A stretch of 64,000 nucleotides of DNA from the NCBI GenBank assembly GCA_963785765.1, contig CAWAWM010000001.1, positions 310,001 to 374,000 of the forward strand, given 5' to 3'. The translations under genes were made by a program, and so were the position numbers. The notes under the pieces were generated by a model that made no database searches, was not told the DNA's origin, and saw only the letters and a program-made list of their open reading frames with translations. Source of the DNA: DATBGO01 sp963785765 (GTDB lineage Bacteria; Actinomycetota; Actinomycetes; Streptosporangiales; Streptosporangiaceae). Shown here piece by piece: positions 34,741-43,981 of the stretch. The number at the start of each line of letters is the position of its first letter. Position 1 is the stretch's first letter.

Positions 34741-36063
34741 ATGGTCGCCGTCGTGGACGTCCGTAGGCTAATACCGCGCACTGATGCGGTGCTCGCCGAC
34801 CCCCGCCTGGCGGCCGCTGAACAGCGCCTCGGCCGGGCGCTGGTGCTCGCCGCCGTCCGGCAGGCGCAGCAGGAGGCCCGCTGCGGCTCGATCAGCGCCA
34901 CGGAGGTACCTGATGCCGCGCTGGCGGCACTGCCGTCCGCAGCCGTGACACTGACGCCGGTGATCAACGCGACGGGCGTCCTGCTGCACACCAATCTGGG
35001 CCGCGCGCCCTTGTCGGCCGCTGCCGTCGAGGCGGTCGGCGTGGCGGCAGGCTGCACGGACCTGGAATTCGACCTGCCGACCGGATCACGGGGCAGGCGC
35101 GGCGCGGGCGCGCTGGCCGCGCTGGCCCGCGCGGTGCCCGCGGCGGAGGCCGTGCACGTGGTGAACAACAACGCCGCCGCGCTGGTCCTGGCGGCCACCG
35201 CGCTGGCGGCCGACCGCGAGATCATCGTCAGCCGGGGCGAGCTGATCGAGATCGGCGACGGATTCCGGCTGCCTGACCTGCTGGAGTCGACCGGCGCCCG
35301 GATCCGCGAAGTGGGCACGACCAACCGGACGACCGCCGCCGACTACGCGGCCGCCGTCGGACCTGAGACGGCGTTCGTGCTGAAGGTGCACCCGTCCAAC
35401 TACCGCATCGAGGGCTTCACCGCCAGCGCGGGCCTGGCCGACCTGGCCGGGCTTCGCGTCCCGGTGATCGGCGACATCGGCTCGGGGCTGCTGGTCCCGC
35501 ATCCGCTGCTGCCCGACGAGCCGGACGCGGACTCCTGGCTGCGGGCCGGCGCGGCGCTGGTGCTGGCCAGCGGCGACAAGCTGCTCGGCGGCCCGCAGGC
35601 GGGCTTGCTGCTCGGCAGCGCCAGCCTGGTCACCGCGCTGGCCCGGCATCCGCTGGCGCGGGCGCTGCGGGTGGACAAGCTGACCATCGCGGCCCTCGAG
35701 GCCACGCTGACCGGGCCGCAGGTACCGGTGGTGCAAGCACTGAACGCCCCGGCCAGCTTGCTCCACGACCGTGCCGAACGGCTGTCGGGGCTGATCGCCG
35801 CGGCCGGAATCGACTCCTGCCCGGTGCCGAGCACGGCGGCCGTCGGCGGCGGCGGCGCCCCGGGTGTCGGCCTGCCCAGCGCGGCGGTGAGCCTGCCCGC
35901 GGACTTCGCGCCGCGGCTGCGCGACGGCGCGGTGGTCCGGCAGGCGCGGCTGCCCGCGGTGCTCGGCAGGATCGAGCACGGCAGGCTCCTGCTTGACCTG
36001 CGCTCCGTGCCGCCTGGCCACGACGAGCAGCTTGCCGCGGCGGTCATCGCCGCGGCGGAGTAG
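34741..36063 (+). CDS. selA: L-seryl-tRNA(Sec) selenium transferase
   Basis: A 440-residue PLP enzyme converting seryl-tRNA-Sec to selenocysteinyl-tRNA with selenophosphate. From ATG 34741 the N-terminus begins RLIPRTDAVLADPRL, then the core PVINATGVLLHTNLGRAPLS, CTDLEFDLPTGSRGRRG, and the PLP lysine in SGDKLLGGPQAG (K280). The late arginine-rich ALRVDKLTIAALEATL is another SelA signature. selB begins five bases after it. Upstream ATG 34672 would add an unsupported extension. SelD and tRNA-Sec of this window complete the pathway. Confidence 0.95.
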   Translation: MVAVVDVRRLIPRTDAVLADPRLAAAEQRLGRALVLAAVRQAQQEARCGSISATEVPDAALAALPSAAVTLTPVINATGVLLHTNLGRAPLSAAAVEAVGVAAGCTDLEFDLPTGSRGRRGAGALAALARAVPAAEAVHVVNNNAAALVLAATALAADREIIVSRGELIEIGDGFRLPDLLESTGARIREVGTTNRTTAADYAAAVGPETAFVLKVHPSNYRIEGFTASAGLADLAGLRVPVIGDIGSGLLVPHPLLPDEPDADSWLRAGAALVLASGDKLLGGPQAGLLLGSASLVTALARHPLARALRVDKLTIAALEATLTGPQVPVVQALNAPASLLHDRAERLSGLIAAAGIDSCPVPSTAAVGGGGAPGVGLPSAAVSLPADFAPRLRDGAVVRQARLPAVLGRIEHGRLLLDLRSVPPGHDEQLAAAVIAAAE

Positions 36064-36068
36064 CGGCC

Positions 36069-37964
36069 ATGCAGGTCATCGCGACTGCGGGGCACGTAGA
36101 TCACGGCAAGTCCGCGCTGGTGCGGGCGCTCACCGGCACCGAACCTGACCGCTGGGCCGAAGAGCGCCGCCGGGGCCTGACCATCGATCTGGGGTTCGCC
36201 TGGCTGACGCTGCCCTCCGGTGAGCAGCTGGCCTTCGTCGATGTGCCCGGCCATGAGCGCTTCGTGCCGAACATGCTCGCGGGCATCGGCCCGGTCCCGG
36301 CCGTGCTGTTCGTGGTGGCGGCCGACGAGGGCTGGATGCCGCAGTCGGCCGAGCACCTGGCGGCGATCGACGCGCTCGGCGTGCGCCACGGGCTGCTGGC
36401 CGTGACCCGCGCCGACCTGGCCGACCCCGGGCCCGCGGCTGCTGCGGCAGCCAGGCAGATCGCGGCGACCAGCCTCGGGCCGGTCGAGAGCATCGCGGTG
36501 AGCTCCCTCACCGGTGCGGGGTTGCCTGAGCTCATCGCGGCGCTGGACCGGCTGGTAGCCCGCCTGCCCGCGCCAGATCCGGCCGCCCCGGTCCGGCTCT
36601 GGGTGGACCGCGCGTTCAGTATCACCGGCAGCGGGACCGTGGTGACCGGGACGCTGCCGGCCGGCACCGTGCGCGCTGGTGATGAGCTGGTGGTGACGCC
36701 GTCGATGCGGCCGGTCCGGGTGCGCGGGATCCAGTCGCTGGGCGAGCCGGCCGAGGTGGTGACCGGTGTGGCCAGGGCGGCGCTCAATATCCGCGGCGCC
36801 AGCCAGGATTCCATCTCCCGGGGGATGGCGCTGGTGCAGGCGGGACGCTGGACGTTGACGGACCTCATCGACGTCCGGCTCTCCGCGGGCGCCGCCCAGG
36901 ATGCCGGCCCCGGCCCGGCCGACCTGCCCCGGGCGCTGACGCTGCACGCAGGCTCGGCCCGCACACCGGTCCGGGTACGGCCGCTCGGCGAGGGCGGGAT
37001 CGCCAGGCTCAGCCTGTCCGACCCGCTTCCCCTGCACGTCGGCGACCGGCTGCTGCTGCGCGATCCTGGTGCCGCCCGCCGGGCACGGGGCCGCCCGGCA
37101 TCGAACGGCAGCGGACCCGCGCCGGACCGCTCGGCCATCATCGGCGCTGTCGTGCTCGATCCCGCGCCGCCGCCGCTGATCCGCCGCGGCGCCGCCGCGG
37201 CGGCAGCCAGGCAGCTGGAGTCCTGGCCCGATCAGCCCGGAGCGGCCGAACTGCTCCGCCGCCATGGCCTGCTGCGCGCCAGCGCGCTGCTCGCGATGGG
37301 GATCACCGAGCATCCGGCCCCGGTGGCCGGCGAGTGGCTGGCCGATCCGGCCCGCTGGGCGGAGCTGGCGCGCTGCCTCGCCGAAGCGGTGACGGCCCAC
37401 GCGGCGCGGGCCCCCCTCGCGGCCGGGCTGACGCTGGAAGCGGCCAGGGCCGCGCTGCGCCTGCCCGACAGGCGTCTGGTGGAGGCACTGGTCAAGCCGC
37501 CGCTCGCGGTCCGGGAGGGCTGCATCGGCGTCGCGCTGCCCGCAGGCCTGCCGGGGGCCCCGGCGCTGCCGACGGCAGTCGCGTCGGCCGTCCGGCTGAT
37601 CAGGGCCGAGCTGGCCGCCGCGCCGTTCGCGGCGCCCGACGCCGAACGCCTGCGCAGGCTCGGCCTCGATCTCCGGGCCATAGCGGCGGCCGAGCGGGCC
37701 GGGATGCTGCTGCGGGTCAGCGATCAGATCGTGCTCGCACCCGGCGCCGACGCGGTCGCCGCCGGTATGCTCGCCGCGCTGCCGCAGCCGTTCACCGCTG
37801 CCGCGGCACGGCAGGCACTGGGGACCACCAGGCGCGTCGTGATTCCGCTCCTTGAGCACCTGGACCGGGCGGGTCTCACCGTACGGCTGCCCGACGACCG
37901 CAGGACGGTGCGTCCCCGCGAGCCGGCCAGCCACGCCCCGCCGACCCGCGCGGTTACCGGCTGA
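36069..37964 (+). CDS. selB: selenocysteine-specific elongation factor
   Basis: A 631-residue GTPase delivering Sec-tRNA to UGA codons that carry a SECIS element. G1 is AGHVDHGKSALVRALTG (7-23), with the TIDLGFAW switch following; G3 is DVPGHERFVPNMLAG; G4 reads VTRADL in place of NKxD, usual for SelB. Domains II/III follow, with DRAFSITGSGTVVTGTLP. The C-terminal ~250 residues carry several winged-helix modules, ending with AARQALGTTRRVVIPLLEHLDRAGLTVRLPDDRR, that bind SECIS RNA. The gene is in one unit with selA, and its end overlaps a convergent gene by 11 bases. Confidence 0.95.
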   Translation: MQVIATAGHVDHGKSALVRALTGTEPDRWAEERRRGLTIDLGFAWLTLPSGEQLAFVDVPGHERFVPNMLAGIGPVPAVLFVVAADEGWMPQSAEHLAAIDALGVRHGLLAVTRADLADPGPAAAAAARQIAATSLGPVESIAVSSLTGAGLPELIAALDRLVARLPAPDPAAPVRLWVDRAFSITGSGTVVTGTLPAGTVRAGDELVVTPSMRPVRVRGIQSLGEPAEVVTGVARAALNIRGASQDSISRGMALVQAGRWTLTDLIDVRLSAGAAQDAGPGPADLPRALTLHAGSARTPVRVRPLGEGGIARLSLSDPLPLHVGDRLLLRDPGAARRARGRPASNGSGPAPDRSAIIGAVVLDPAPPPLIRRGAAAAAARQLESWPDQPGAAELLRRHGLLRASALLAMGITEHPAPVAGEWLADPARWAELARCLAEAVTAHAARAPLAAGLTLEAARAALRLPDRRLVEALVKPPLAVREGCIGVALPAGLPGAPALPTAVASAVRLIRAELAAAPFAAPDAERLRRLGLDLRAIAAAERAGMLLRVSDQIVLAPGADAVAAGMLAALPQPFTAAAARQALGTTRRVVIPLLEHLDRAGLTVRLPDDRRTVRPREPASHAPPTRAVTG

Positions 37965-39081
37965 ACCTCGACGCGGCCCAGGTCGCGGGTTCCGCGGGCC
38001 CCTGCCCAGCAGAGATCCACCGGGCCAGCACCGCTGCCGTGGCCGGGGCGTTGAGGATGCCGGTGCGGAAGTGGCCCGAGGTGAGCCACGCGTTCTGCAG
38101 GCCAGGAACCCGGTCGATCACCGGCCGCCGGTCCGGGTGCCTGGGCCTGAAGCAGCACCATTGGTAGGCAATGGGCAGTCCGGCCAGCGCTGGCATCGCC
38201 GCTGCCAGCCCGTCCATGATCGACTCGATGACCTCGGGCTGCACCGCCGGGCTCTCGTCACCGACGTCGAAGGTCCCGCCCGCCAGCAGCCGCCCGTCCT
38301 CGATCTGGGTTGCTATCGGCGCGACGATGCCCGGCAGGGTCAGCGGCGCCGGGTCGGTCACCAGCAGATGTCCCTTGACCCGGTCGGACGGGATGCTCAA
38401 CGGCAGGCCGTCGAGGACCGGCGGCTGGCCGGTCGCGAAGACGACCACGCCGGGCTGAATCTCGCCCGCCGAGGTCAGCACGCTGCGCAGGCGGCCGGCC
38501 GACAGGGTGACCCCGGTGGCGGCCACGCCGGTGCCGACCGCAGGCAGGCCGGCCGCGAGCCTGGCCACCGCCCGGAGCGGGTTGATCCTGGCCTGCCTGC
38601 GGATCAGCGCCCCCTCCATCGACCTGGCCAGGCCGGGGATGAGCTGTTCCACCTGGCCAGGAGCGAGCCATTCGACGGCGGGCGGCTGGTGAGCCGCAAA
38701 ACCTCCTGGGTGCGGGGCCAAGCCGATCCAGTCGATCTCGATCAGCCCGACGCCGCCAGGCACGGTCTGCTCCAGTTCCCGCCAGCGCTCCAGGCTGGCC
38801 CGCTCCAGATCGAGCAGGGGCTCCGGGTCACTCCACTGATGCGGCTCGGGGATCAGCAGCCCGGTGGCACCTCCGGTGGCCCCGGCGCCCAGGCGCCCGG
38901 TCTCGATCAGCAGTACCGAGCCCAGGCCGGCCTCGTGACAGGCTGCGGCCGTGGCGACGCCCACGATGCCGCCCCCGACGACCAGTACGTCCGGGCGCAG
39001 ATCGGGAAGGCTGCCGTCGCCGCGGCCGAGCGTGGCGCGCTCGGCGTCGGTCAGCTGATCACGCCAGATAGCCCCTGTCAT
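37954..39081 (-). CDS. FAD-dependent oxidoreductase (DAO/glycine oxidase type)
   Basis: From ATG 39081 the product is 375 residues. DVLVVGGGIVGVATAAACHEAG is the dinucleotide-binding fold near the N-terminus, and LLIETGRLGAGATGGATGLLIPEP the FAD-binding second part. The last portion has PVIDRVPGLQNAWLTSGHFRTGIL, where GHFRTGILNAPATA matches the C-terminal FAD loop of glycine/sarcosine-type oxidases (ThiO, SoxA). The substrate is probably an amine or amino acid. A longer frame to 39273 lacks support. It converges with selB with an 11-base overlap and is divergent from moaA. Confidence 0.8.
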   Translation of the reverse strand: MTGAIWRDQLTDAERATLGRGDGSLPDLRPDVLVVGGGIVGVATAAACHEAGLGSVLLIETGRLGAGATGGATGLLIPEPHQWSDPEPLLDLERASLERWRELEQTVPGGVGLIEIDWIGLAPHPGGFAAHQPPAVEWLAPGQVEQLIPGLARSMEGALIRRQARINPLRAVARLAAGLPAVGTGVAATGVTLSAGRLRSVLTSAGEIQPGVVVFATGQPPVLDGLPLSIPSDRVKGHLLVTDPAPLTLPGIVAPIATQIEDGRLLAGGTFDVGDESPAVQPEVIESIMDGLAAAMPALAGLPIAYQWCCFRPRHPDRRPVIDRVPGLQNAWLTSGHFRTGILNAPATAAVLARWISAGQGPAEPATWAASRFSR

Positions 39082-39208
39082 GGTGACGATCCCATCCGTA
39101 AGTTCGCGGCCGGACTGGCCGGACTGGCCGACCCTACCCGTTCGGGGCCGCCACGTAGGCTGTTGGACACTGCGGAACATATCCGCCCGGGAGTCAGGAG
39201 GTGCTGGC

Positions 39209-40198
39209 GTGCTTGCCGACACGTTCGGCCGGGTGGCGACTGACCTCCGGGTTTCGCTGACCGACCGGTGCAATCTGCGGTGCAGCTACTGCATGCCGCC
39301 GGACGGGCTGGACTGGCTGCCCAATCCGTCGCTGCTGACCGACGACGAGGTCGTGCGCCTGATCACGATCGCGGTGCAGCGGCTCGGGATCACTGAGGTC
39401 AGGTTCACCGGGGGAGAGCCGCTGCTGCGCCGCGGGCTGCCGGCGATTGTCGCGGCCACCGCGGCGCTGCGCCCGCGCCCGGAGATCTCCCTCACCACCA
39501 ACGGCATCGGGCTTGACCGGCTCGCCGGGCCGCTGCACATCGCCGGACTTGACCGGATCAACGTCTCGCTGGACACCCTGCGGCCGGCCACCTTCGAGCT
39601 ACTGGCCAAGCGGAACCGGCTGGACGACGTCCTGGCCGGCCTGTCGGCAGCAGCGGCGACCGGCCTGGCCCCGGTCAAGGTCAACGCCGTGCTGATGCGG
39701 GGCGTGAACGACGACGAGGCGGTCCCGCTGCTGCGGTTCTGCCTGTCCCGCGGCTACCGGCTCCGGTTCATCGAGCAGATGCCGCTCGACGCGCAGCACG
39801 GCTGGCGGCGCGAGAACATGGTCACTGCTGACGAGATCCTGGACGCCCTCACGACCGAGGTCAAACTGACGCCGCAGGACCCGGGCGACCGCGGCTCGGC
39901 TCCCGCTGAGGAGTTCCTGGTCGACGGCGGGCCCGAGCGGGTCGGCGTGATCGGCTCGGTGACCAGGCCGTTCTGCGCGGCGTGCGACCGGGTGCGGCTC
40001 ACCGCCGACGGGCAGGTCCGCAACTGCCTGTTCGCGCGGACCGAGAACGACCTGCGCGGCCCGCTGCGATCGGGCGCGAGCGACTCCGACCTCGCTACCA
40101 TCTGGCGCCAGGCGGTACTGGCCAAGCTGCCCGGGCATGGCATCAACGATCCCGGCTTCCTGCAGCCGGCCAGGCCGATGTCGGCCATCGGCGGCTGA
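39209..40198 (+). CDS. moaA: GTP 3',8-cyclase (molybdenum cofactor biosynthesis)
   Basis: A 329-residue radical SAM enzyme from GTG 39209 with CAGGAGG just upstream. The first [4Fe-4S] motif is CNLRCSYCMPP near the N-terminus; the second cluster is PFCAACDRVRLTADGQVRNCLF near the C-terminus. The very end MSAIGG keeps the essential terminal Gly-Gly. It cyclises GTP to the pterin precursor of the molybdenum cofactor with MoaC. It is upstream of a DUF6457 gene in the same direction. The pathway would supply formate dehydrogenase or nitrate reductase. Confidence 0.94.
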   Translation: MLADTFGRVATDLRVSLTDRCNLRCSYCMPPDGLDWLPNPSLLTDDEVVRLITIAVQRLGITEVRFTGGEPLLRRGLPAIVAATAALRPRPEISLTTNGIGLDRLAGPLHIAGLDRINVSLDTLRPATFELLAKRNRLDDVLAGLSAAAATGLAPVKVNAVLMRGVNDDEAVPLLRFCLSRGYRLRFIEQMPLDAQHGWRRENMVTADEILDALTTEVKLTPQDPGDRGSAPAEEFLVDGGPERVGVIGSVTRPFCAACDRVRLTADGQVRNCLFARTENDLRGPLRSGASDSDLATIWRQAVLAKLPGHGINDPGFLQPARPMSAIGG

Positions 40199-40242
40199 CC
40201 GCCCAGCCAGGCCCACCGGACCCCAAAACGGAAGGCGCGCGG

Positions 40243-40485
40243 ATGAACACGCTCGACAGCTGGACCAAGGCGGCCTGCGCCGAACTTGGCATCGACCCGG
40301 TCACCGCCCAGCTGCGGCCCGTGCTCGACCTCGCGCGGGACGTGGCGCATGAAGTCGCCCGGCCGGCCGCACCGCTGACCGCGTACCTGCTAGGCGTAGC
40401 GGTGGGCAGCGGACAGGACGTGCACACCGCGGCCGAGCGGCTTCGCCGGCTGGCCAGTGACTGGCCGGGCGACGGCGGCGACTGA
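40243..40485 (+). CDS. DUF6457-like small protein next to moaA
   Basis: An 80-residue helical protein starting at ATG 40243: LDSWTKAACAELGIDP...DLARDVAHEVARPAAPLTAYLLG and VHTAAERLRRLASDW. This matches the DUF6457 domain that appears fused to or next to molybdopterin guanylyltransferase genes in actinobacteria. It follows moaA by 44 bases, likely in the same transcript. A role in cofactor maturation is inferred from context only. Confidence 0.75.
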   Translation: MNTLDSWTKAACAELGIDPVTAQLRPVLDLARDVAHEVARPAAPLTAYLLGVAVGSGQDVHTAAERLRRLASDWPGDGGD

Positions 40486-40493
40486 CCCGCCGC

Positions 40494-40544
40494 GGCCATC
40501 GTGGTCGGGGCCAGTGGCCGGGGCCATCGTGGTCGGGGCCAGTG
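40494..40544. repeat. two 23-bp direct repeats, period 28
   Basis: Copies at 40494-40516 and 40522-40544 are identical (GGCCATCGTGGTCGGGGCCA plus three bases), separated by five bases. Noncoding. Confidence 0.85.
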
Positions 40545-41131
40545 TGGTCCGGGGTGCGCCCAGTCCGGCCGTCCGGCGCTATCAGCGGAGCGGCCGCACC
40601 GCCGTCGGGTAGCCGCCAGAACCGCGGGCGGTATCGGGCCCAGCCCGGCCGCCGATTCGTATTCGCTTACCGGCGGGCGCTTCGGCTGTCGCTCGGTTCC
40701 GCTGCCCATTCGCGGCATTAGTAGTCGTTACGACGATAATGCCGTGACCACCGCCACGGTCACGAATGTGGGCGGAGCTATAACGGCGTTACGTGCATTA
40801 GCCCTATTTCGGTCTCGGCGGTCAAGCCGCCGACCGGGTGGCCGGTAAGTAATCTGGTCGATGCTCGCAGCTGCTACCGCCGCCCCTGCAGGTCGCCCGC
40901 ACAGTCATTGGATAAACCCGGGCGTGGTCGGGATCAGGGCCGGTTATGCGCCTTTCGCCGGACTCATCGTGCTGACCGCCGCCAGACGCCGGGAGCACCG
41001 GGAACCACCTGCCGCGTCGGGACTGGACGTGGCCCGCCCGCCGGGCCGGCCGCAAGCACCCGACCCGCCCGGCCGCACTCCACCGCACCGCGGTCCCGTG
41101 ATGACGACCGTCCTCTTGCCAACACGACTAT

Positions 41132-41145
41132 AACGATATATCGTT
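41132..41145. promoter_or_regulatory. 14-bp perfect palindrome, likely PadR operator
   Basis: AACGATATATCGTT is a perfect palindrome, 74 bases upstream of the PadR start codon. TTGACC (41144-41149) overlaps its end as a possible -35. AT-rich symmetrical sites of this size are usual for PadR proteins. Confidence 0.65.
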
Positions 41146-41218
41146 GACCTATCTGAGTGTTCCGGCGACTGTCTCAACGGGGGACGGTGCCCGCCCGGAG
41201 CGCACAACAGGAGGAACG

Positions 41219-41878
41219 ATGCGTTCAGAAGACATGTGGCCGCATAGCGGCGAGGAAGGCGGCTGGCCACGCAGGACCGGAAGCCGCCGCCGGCATGGCC
41301 GCGGACCTGGCTTCGGTGGCCGGCCTGGATTCCCCGGCGGGCCGCCGGGATTCGCCGGATTCGGGCCCTGGCCGGGTGAGCCCAGGATGATGCGCGGTCC
41401 GCGGGCCAAGCGCGGCGACGTCCGCGCCGCCGCCCTCGCGCTGCTAGCCGAGGAGCCCATGAACGGCTACCAGATCATCGGCGAGATCAGCGAGCGAAGC
41501 GAAGGGGTGTGGCGGCCAAGTCCAGGATCGGTCTACCCGGCCCTGCAACAGCTGGAAGACGAGGGCCTGATCCGCGCCGAGGCCGGGGACGGCGGCCGCC
41601 GCGCCTACGTTCTCACCGACGAGGGCCGGGAGTACGTAGCGGCGCATCCGGATGAGGTCCGGGCGCCGTGGGACATCGTGGCAGGCACCGTCGGCGGCGC
41701 CGCCATCGAGATGCGCAGCCTCATCGGGCAGGTGGCCATGGCCGCCTTCCAGGTGGTCAGCGCCGGTACCGACGCACAGGTGGCGCAGGCGCGCCAGGTG
41801 CTGACGGATGCCCGCAAGTCGCTGTACCGGGTGCTGGCTGCCGACGACGAGGAGTCGTCGGCTGGCCCCAGCGCCTAG
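41219..41878 (+). CDS. PadR-family regulator with Gly/Pro/Arg-rich N-terminus
   Basis: From ATG 41219, behind AGGAGGA, the product is 219 residues. Residues about 10-60 are low complexity (Gly, Pro, Arg, Phe). The PadR winged HTH follows: RAAALALLAEEPMNGYQIIGEISERSEGVWRPSPGSVYPALQQLEDEGLI, with GSVYPALQQLEDEGLI as recognition helix and DGGRRAYVLTDEGREYV the wing. A C-terminal helical part mediates dimerisation. It precedes a DrrA/DrrB-type exporter by 65 bases, so it probably represses that exporter and itself through the palindrome at 41132. Confidence 0.88.
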   Translation: MRSEDMWPHSGEEGGWPRRTGSRRRHGRGPGFGGRPGFPGGPPGFAGFGPWPGEPRMMRGPRAKRGDVRAAALALLAEEPMNGYQIIGEISERSEGVWRPSPGSVYPALQQLEDEGLIRAEAGDGGRRAYVLTDEGREYVAAHPDEVRAPWDIVAGTVGGAAIEMRSLIGQVAMAAFQVVSAGTDAQVAQARQVLTDARKSLYRVLAADDEESSAGPSA

Positions 41879-41943
41879 CGGCGCGGTCCGGGCTGGCCAC
41901 CCCGGCTAGGCTCGGCAGTAATGACCTGAGGGAGGAACAAGCG

Positions 41944-43026
41944 GTGAAAGCCCAGGCCGGTGCATCCGCCGGCGCAGTGGCCCCATCAGGTGCACCGCAG
42001 GCCGGCGGCGCCGTCGGGAATGGCCATGCTCATGACGGCCATCGACCGCCGCCGGTCATCGCGGTGTCCGGGCTGACCAAGAGGTACGGCGACGTCGAGG
42101 CGGTCCGCGGCATCGACTTCACCGTGGCGGCGGGGGAGACCTTCGGTTTTCTCGGGCCGAACGGGGCCGGCAAGACCACCACCATCAAGATCCTCTGCAC
42201 GCTGGCCAAGGCGACGTCAGGCACCGCGCGGGTAGCGGGTCATGACGCGGCCACCGACCGGGACTCGGTCCGGCGCAACATAGGCCTGGTGTTCCAGGAC
42301 ACGACGCTGGACACCTACCTCACCGCAGCGCAGAACCTGCGCTTCCACGCGGATCTGTACGGGGTGCCGAAGGCCGCCGTGGGCCCCAGGATGCGCCAGG
42401 TGATGGACATGGTCGGGCTGTGGGATCGGAAGGACAGCCTGGTCAGCACGTTCTCTGGCGGCATGCAGCGCAGGCTCGAGATCGCCCGCGGGCTCTTGCA
42501 CGCGCCGCACGTGCTGTTCCTCGACGAGCCGACCGTCGGCCTGGACCCGCAGACCAGATCCTCGATCTGGACCTACATCAATGACCTGAAGCGCCGCGAG
42601 GACATCACGATCTTCCTGACCACGCACTACATGGATGAGGCCGAGCACTGCGACCGGATCGCGATCATCGATCACGGCCGGATCGTCGCGATCGATACGC
42701 CCGAGGCGCTGAAGGCCAGCGTCGGCAAGGACCGGGTACAGATCCACACCGCCGACGACCAGGCCGCCATCGCGGAGCTGGCCGACCGCTTCGGCCTCGA
42801 GGCGGCCATTCACGAGGGCGCGGTGACCTTCTCGGTGACCTCGGGCGAGGAGTTCGTGCCGCAACTGTTCGCGGGCCTTTCCGTCCCGATCCGCTCGGTC
42901 AGTGTCTCCCGGCCGTCGCTGGACGACGTATTCATGTCCTACACGGGCACGACGATCCGCGACGCCGAGGCGTCGGGCACCGACGCGATGCGGCAGATGG
43001 CGCAGCGGTTCCGGGGAAGGCGGTAG
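41944..43026 (+). CDS. DrrA-like ABC exporter ATPase
   Basis: A 360-residue ATPase from GTG 41944. After about 35 variable residues: Walker A GPNGAGKTTTIKIL (about 75), Q-loop VFQDTTLDTYLTAAQNL, signature FSGGMQRRLEIARGLLH (about 172), Walker B VLFLDEPTVGLDPQTRSS and H-loop TTHYMDEAEHCDR. The C-terminal extension (about 265-360), with SVSRPSLDDVFMSYTG, is diagnostic of the daunorubicin-resistance (DrrA) type. It pairs with the membrane partner starting four bases later. The exported compound is unknown. Confidence 0.9.
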   Translation: MKAQAGASAGAVAPSGAPQAGGAVGNGHAHDGHRPPPVIAVSGLTKRYGDVEAVRGIDFTVAAGETFGFLGPNGAGKTTTIKILCTLAKATSGTARVAGHDAATDRDSVRRNIGLVFQDTTLDTYLTAAQNLRFHADLYGVPKAAVGPRMRQVMDMVGLWDRKDSLVSTFSGGMQRRLEIARGLLHAPHVLFLDEPTVGLDPQTRSSIWTYINDLKRREDITIFLTTHYMDEAEHCDRIAIIDHGRIVAIDTPEALKASVGKDRVQIHTADDQAAIAELADRFGLEAAIHEGAVTFSVTSGEEFVPQLFAGLSVPIRSVSVSRPSLDDVFMSYTGTTIRDAEASGTDAMRQMAQRFRGRR

Positions 43027-43029
43027 AAG

Positions 43030-43929
43030 ATGGCGACTCAGACAACCGGCCTGGCCGCTCCGGAGCGGGCCGCCCTGGTCGACGAGATCAGGGTCGCGGT
43101 GCCCGAGCACGGCCTGCGGCACGATATGCGCGCGGTCAGCATCATCTGGCGCCGCGAGCTGATCAGGTTCTCCACCGACAGGCTCCGGGCGATCACCTCG
43201 CTGATCCAGCCGTTCCTGTTCCTGTTCGTGCTCGGCACCGGCCTGGGGTCGCTGGCCGGTGCGAGCATGCCGCCTGGGGTCAGCTTCAAGACCTTCATCT
43301 ACCCGGGCGTGCTGGCCATGTCGGTGCTGTTCACCGCCATCTTCTCGGCTGCGTCCATCGTCTGGGACCGGGAGTTCGGATTCCTGCGCGAGATCCTGGT
43401 GGCGCCGGTCAGCCGGGCCGCCATCGTGGTCGGCAAATGCCTGGGCGGGGCCACCATCGCTACCTTCCAGGGCATCATCTTCCTGGCCCTGGCCTGGTAC
43501 GCCGACGTGCCCTATAACCCGGTGCTGATTCTCACCCTGATCGGCGAGCTGCTGCTGTTGTCCTTCACGCTGACCGCATTCGGGGTCATGATGGCGGCCA
43601 GGATCAAGCAGTTCCAGGCGTTCATGGCGCTCACCCAGATGCTGGTGCTGCCGCTGTTCTTCCTGTCCGGCGCGCTGTACCCGCTGAGCGGGCTGCCCGC
43701 CTGGCTGAGCGTGCTGACCCGCATCGACCCGCTCACCTACATCGTCGGCCCGATGCGGCATGCGGTCTTCAGCTACCTGGATATCCCGGCGTACTACATG
43801 CAGCACCTGGCGCCCGGGATCACTTGGGGCAGCTGGCTGGTACCCGTGTGGTTCTCGATCGGCGTCGTGGCGGTCATGGGCCTGGGAATGATGCTGGTGG
43901 CGATTGCCGAGTTCCAAAAGACCGAGTGA
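43030..43929 (+). CDS. DrrB-like ABC exporter permease
   Basis: A 299-residue ABC-2 membrane protein with about six helices. Segments: LIQPFLFLFVLGTGLGSLAGA, FIYPGVLAMSVLFTAIFSAASIVW, DREFGFLREILVAPVSRAAIVVGK (amphipathic region before TM3 with the family's E-x-L-x-x-P-x-S), FQGIIFLALAWY, and GLPAWLSVLTRIDPLTYIVGPMRHAVF. These are the marks of the DrrB/NodJ family. It is cotranscribed with the ATPase; a strong terminator follows at 43982. Confidence 0.9.
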   Translation: MATQTTGLAAPERAALVDEIRVAVPEHGLRHDMRAVSIIWRRELIRFSTDRLRAITSLIQPFLFLFVLGTGLGSLAGASMPPGVSFKTFIYPGVLAMSVLFTAIFSAASIVWDREFGFLREILVAPVSRAAIVVGKCLGGATIATFQGIIFLALAWYADVPYNPVLILTLIGELLLLSFTLTAFGVMMAARIKQFQAFMALTQMLVLPLFFLSGALYPLSGLPAWLSVLTRIDPLTYIVGPMRHAVFSYLDIPAYYMQHLAPGITWGSWLVPVWFSIGVVAVMGLGMMLVAIAEFQKTE

Positions 43930-43981
43930 TCAACGGCGACCGTGCAAACTGCAATAGGCCGCTTTCAGGCCAAAAGATAAA

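Larger units (their letters stand above)
40486..41218. other. 733-bp noncoding stretch before the PadR operon
   Basis: No gene is supported; the open frames here have shadow-like composition. It contains a 28-bp-period direct repeat (40494-40516 and 40522-40544, GGCCATCGTGGTCGGGGCCA), an inverted repeat CGTGACC...GGTCACG at 40743-40764, and the PadR palindrome at 41132-41145. Confidence 0.6.

Noticed and set aside
35400..37934. 844-codon minus-strand frame across selA and selB
   Set aside because: It is antisense to two conserved genes with full motifs; composition is that of a shadow.
40501..41133. Two plus-strand open frames of about 90-115 codons
   Set aside because: Composition is shadow-like, no ribosome site or domain is seen, and the sequence includes repeats and palindromes.
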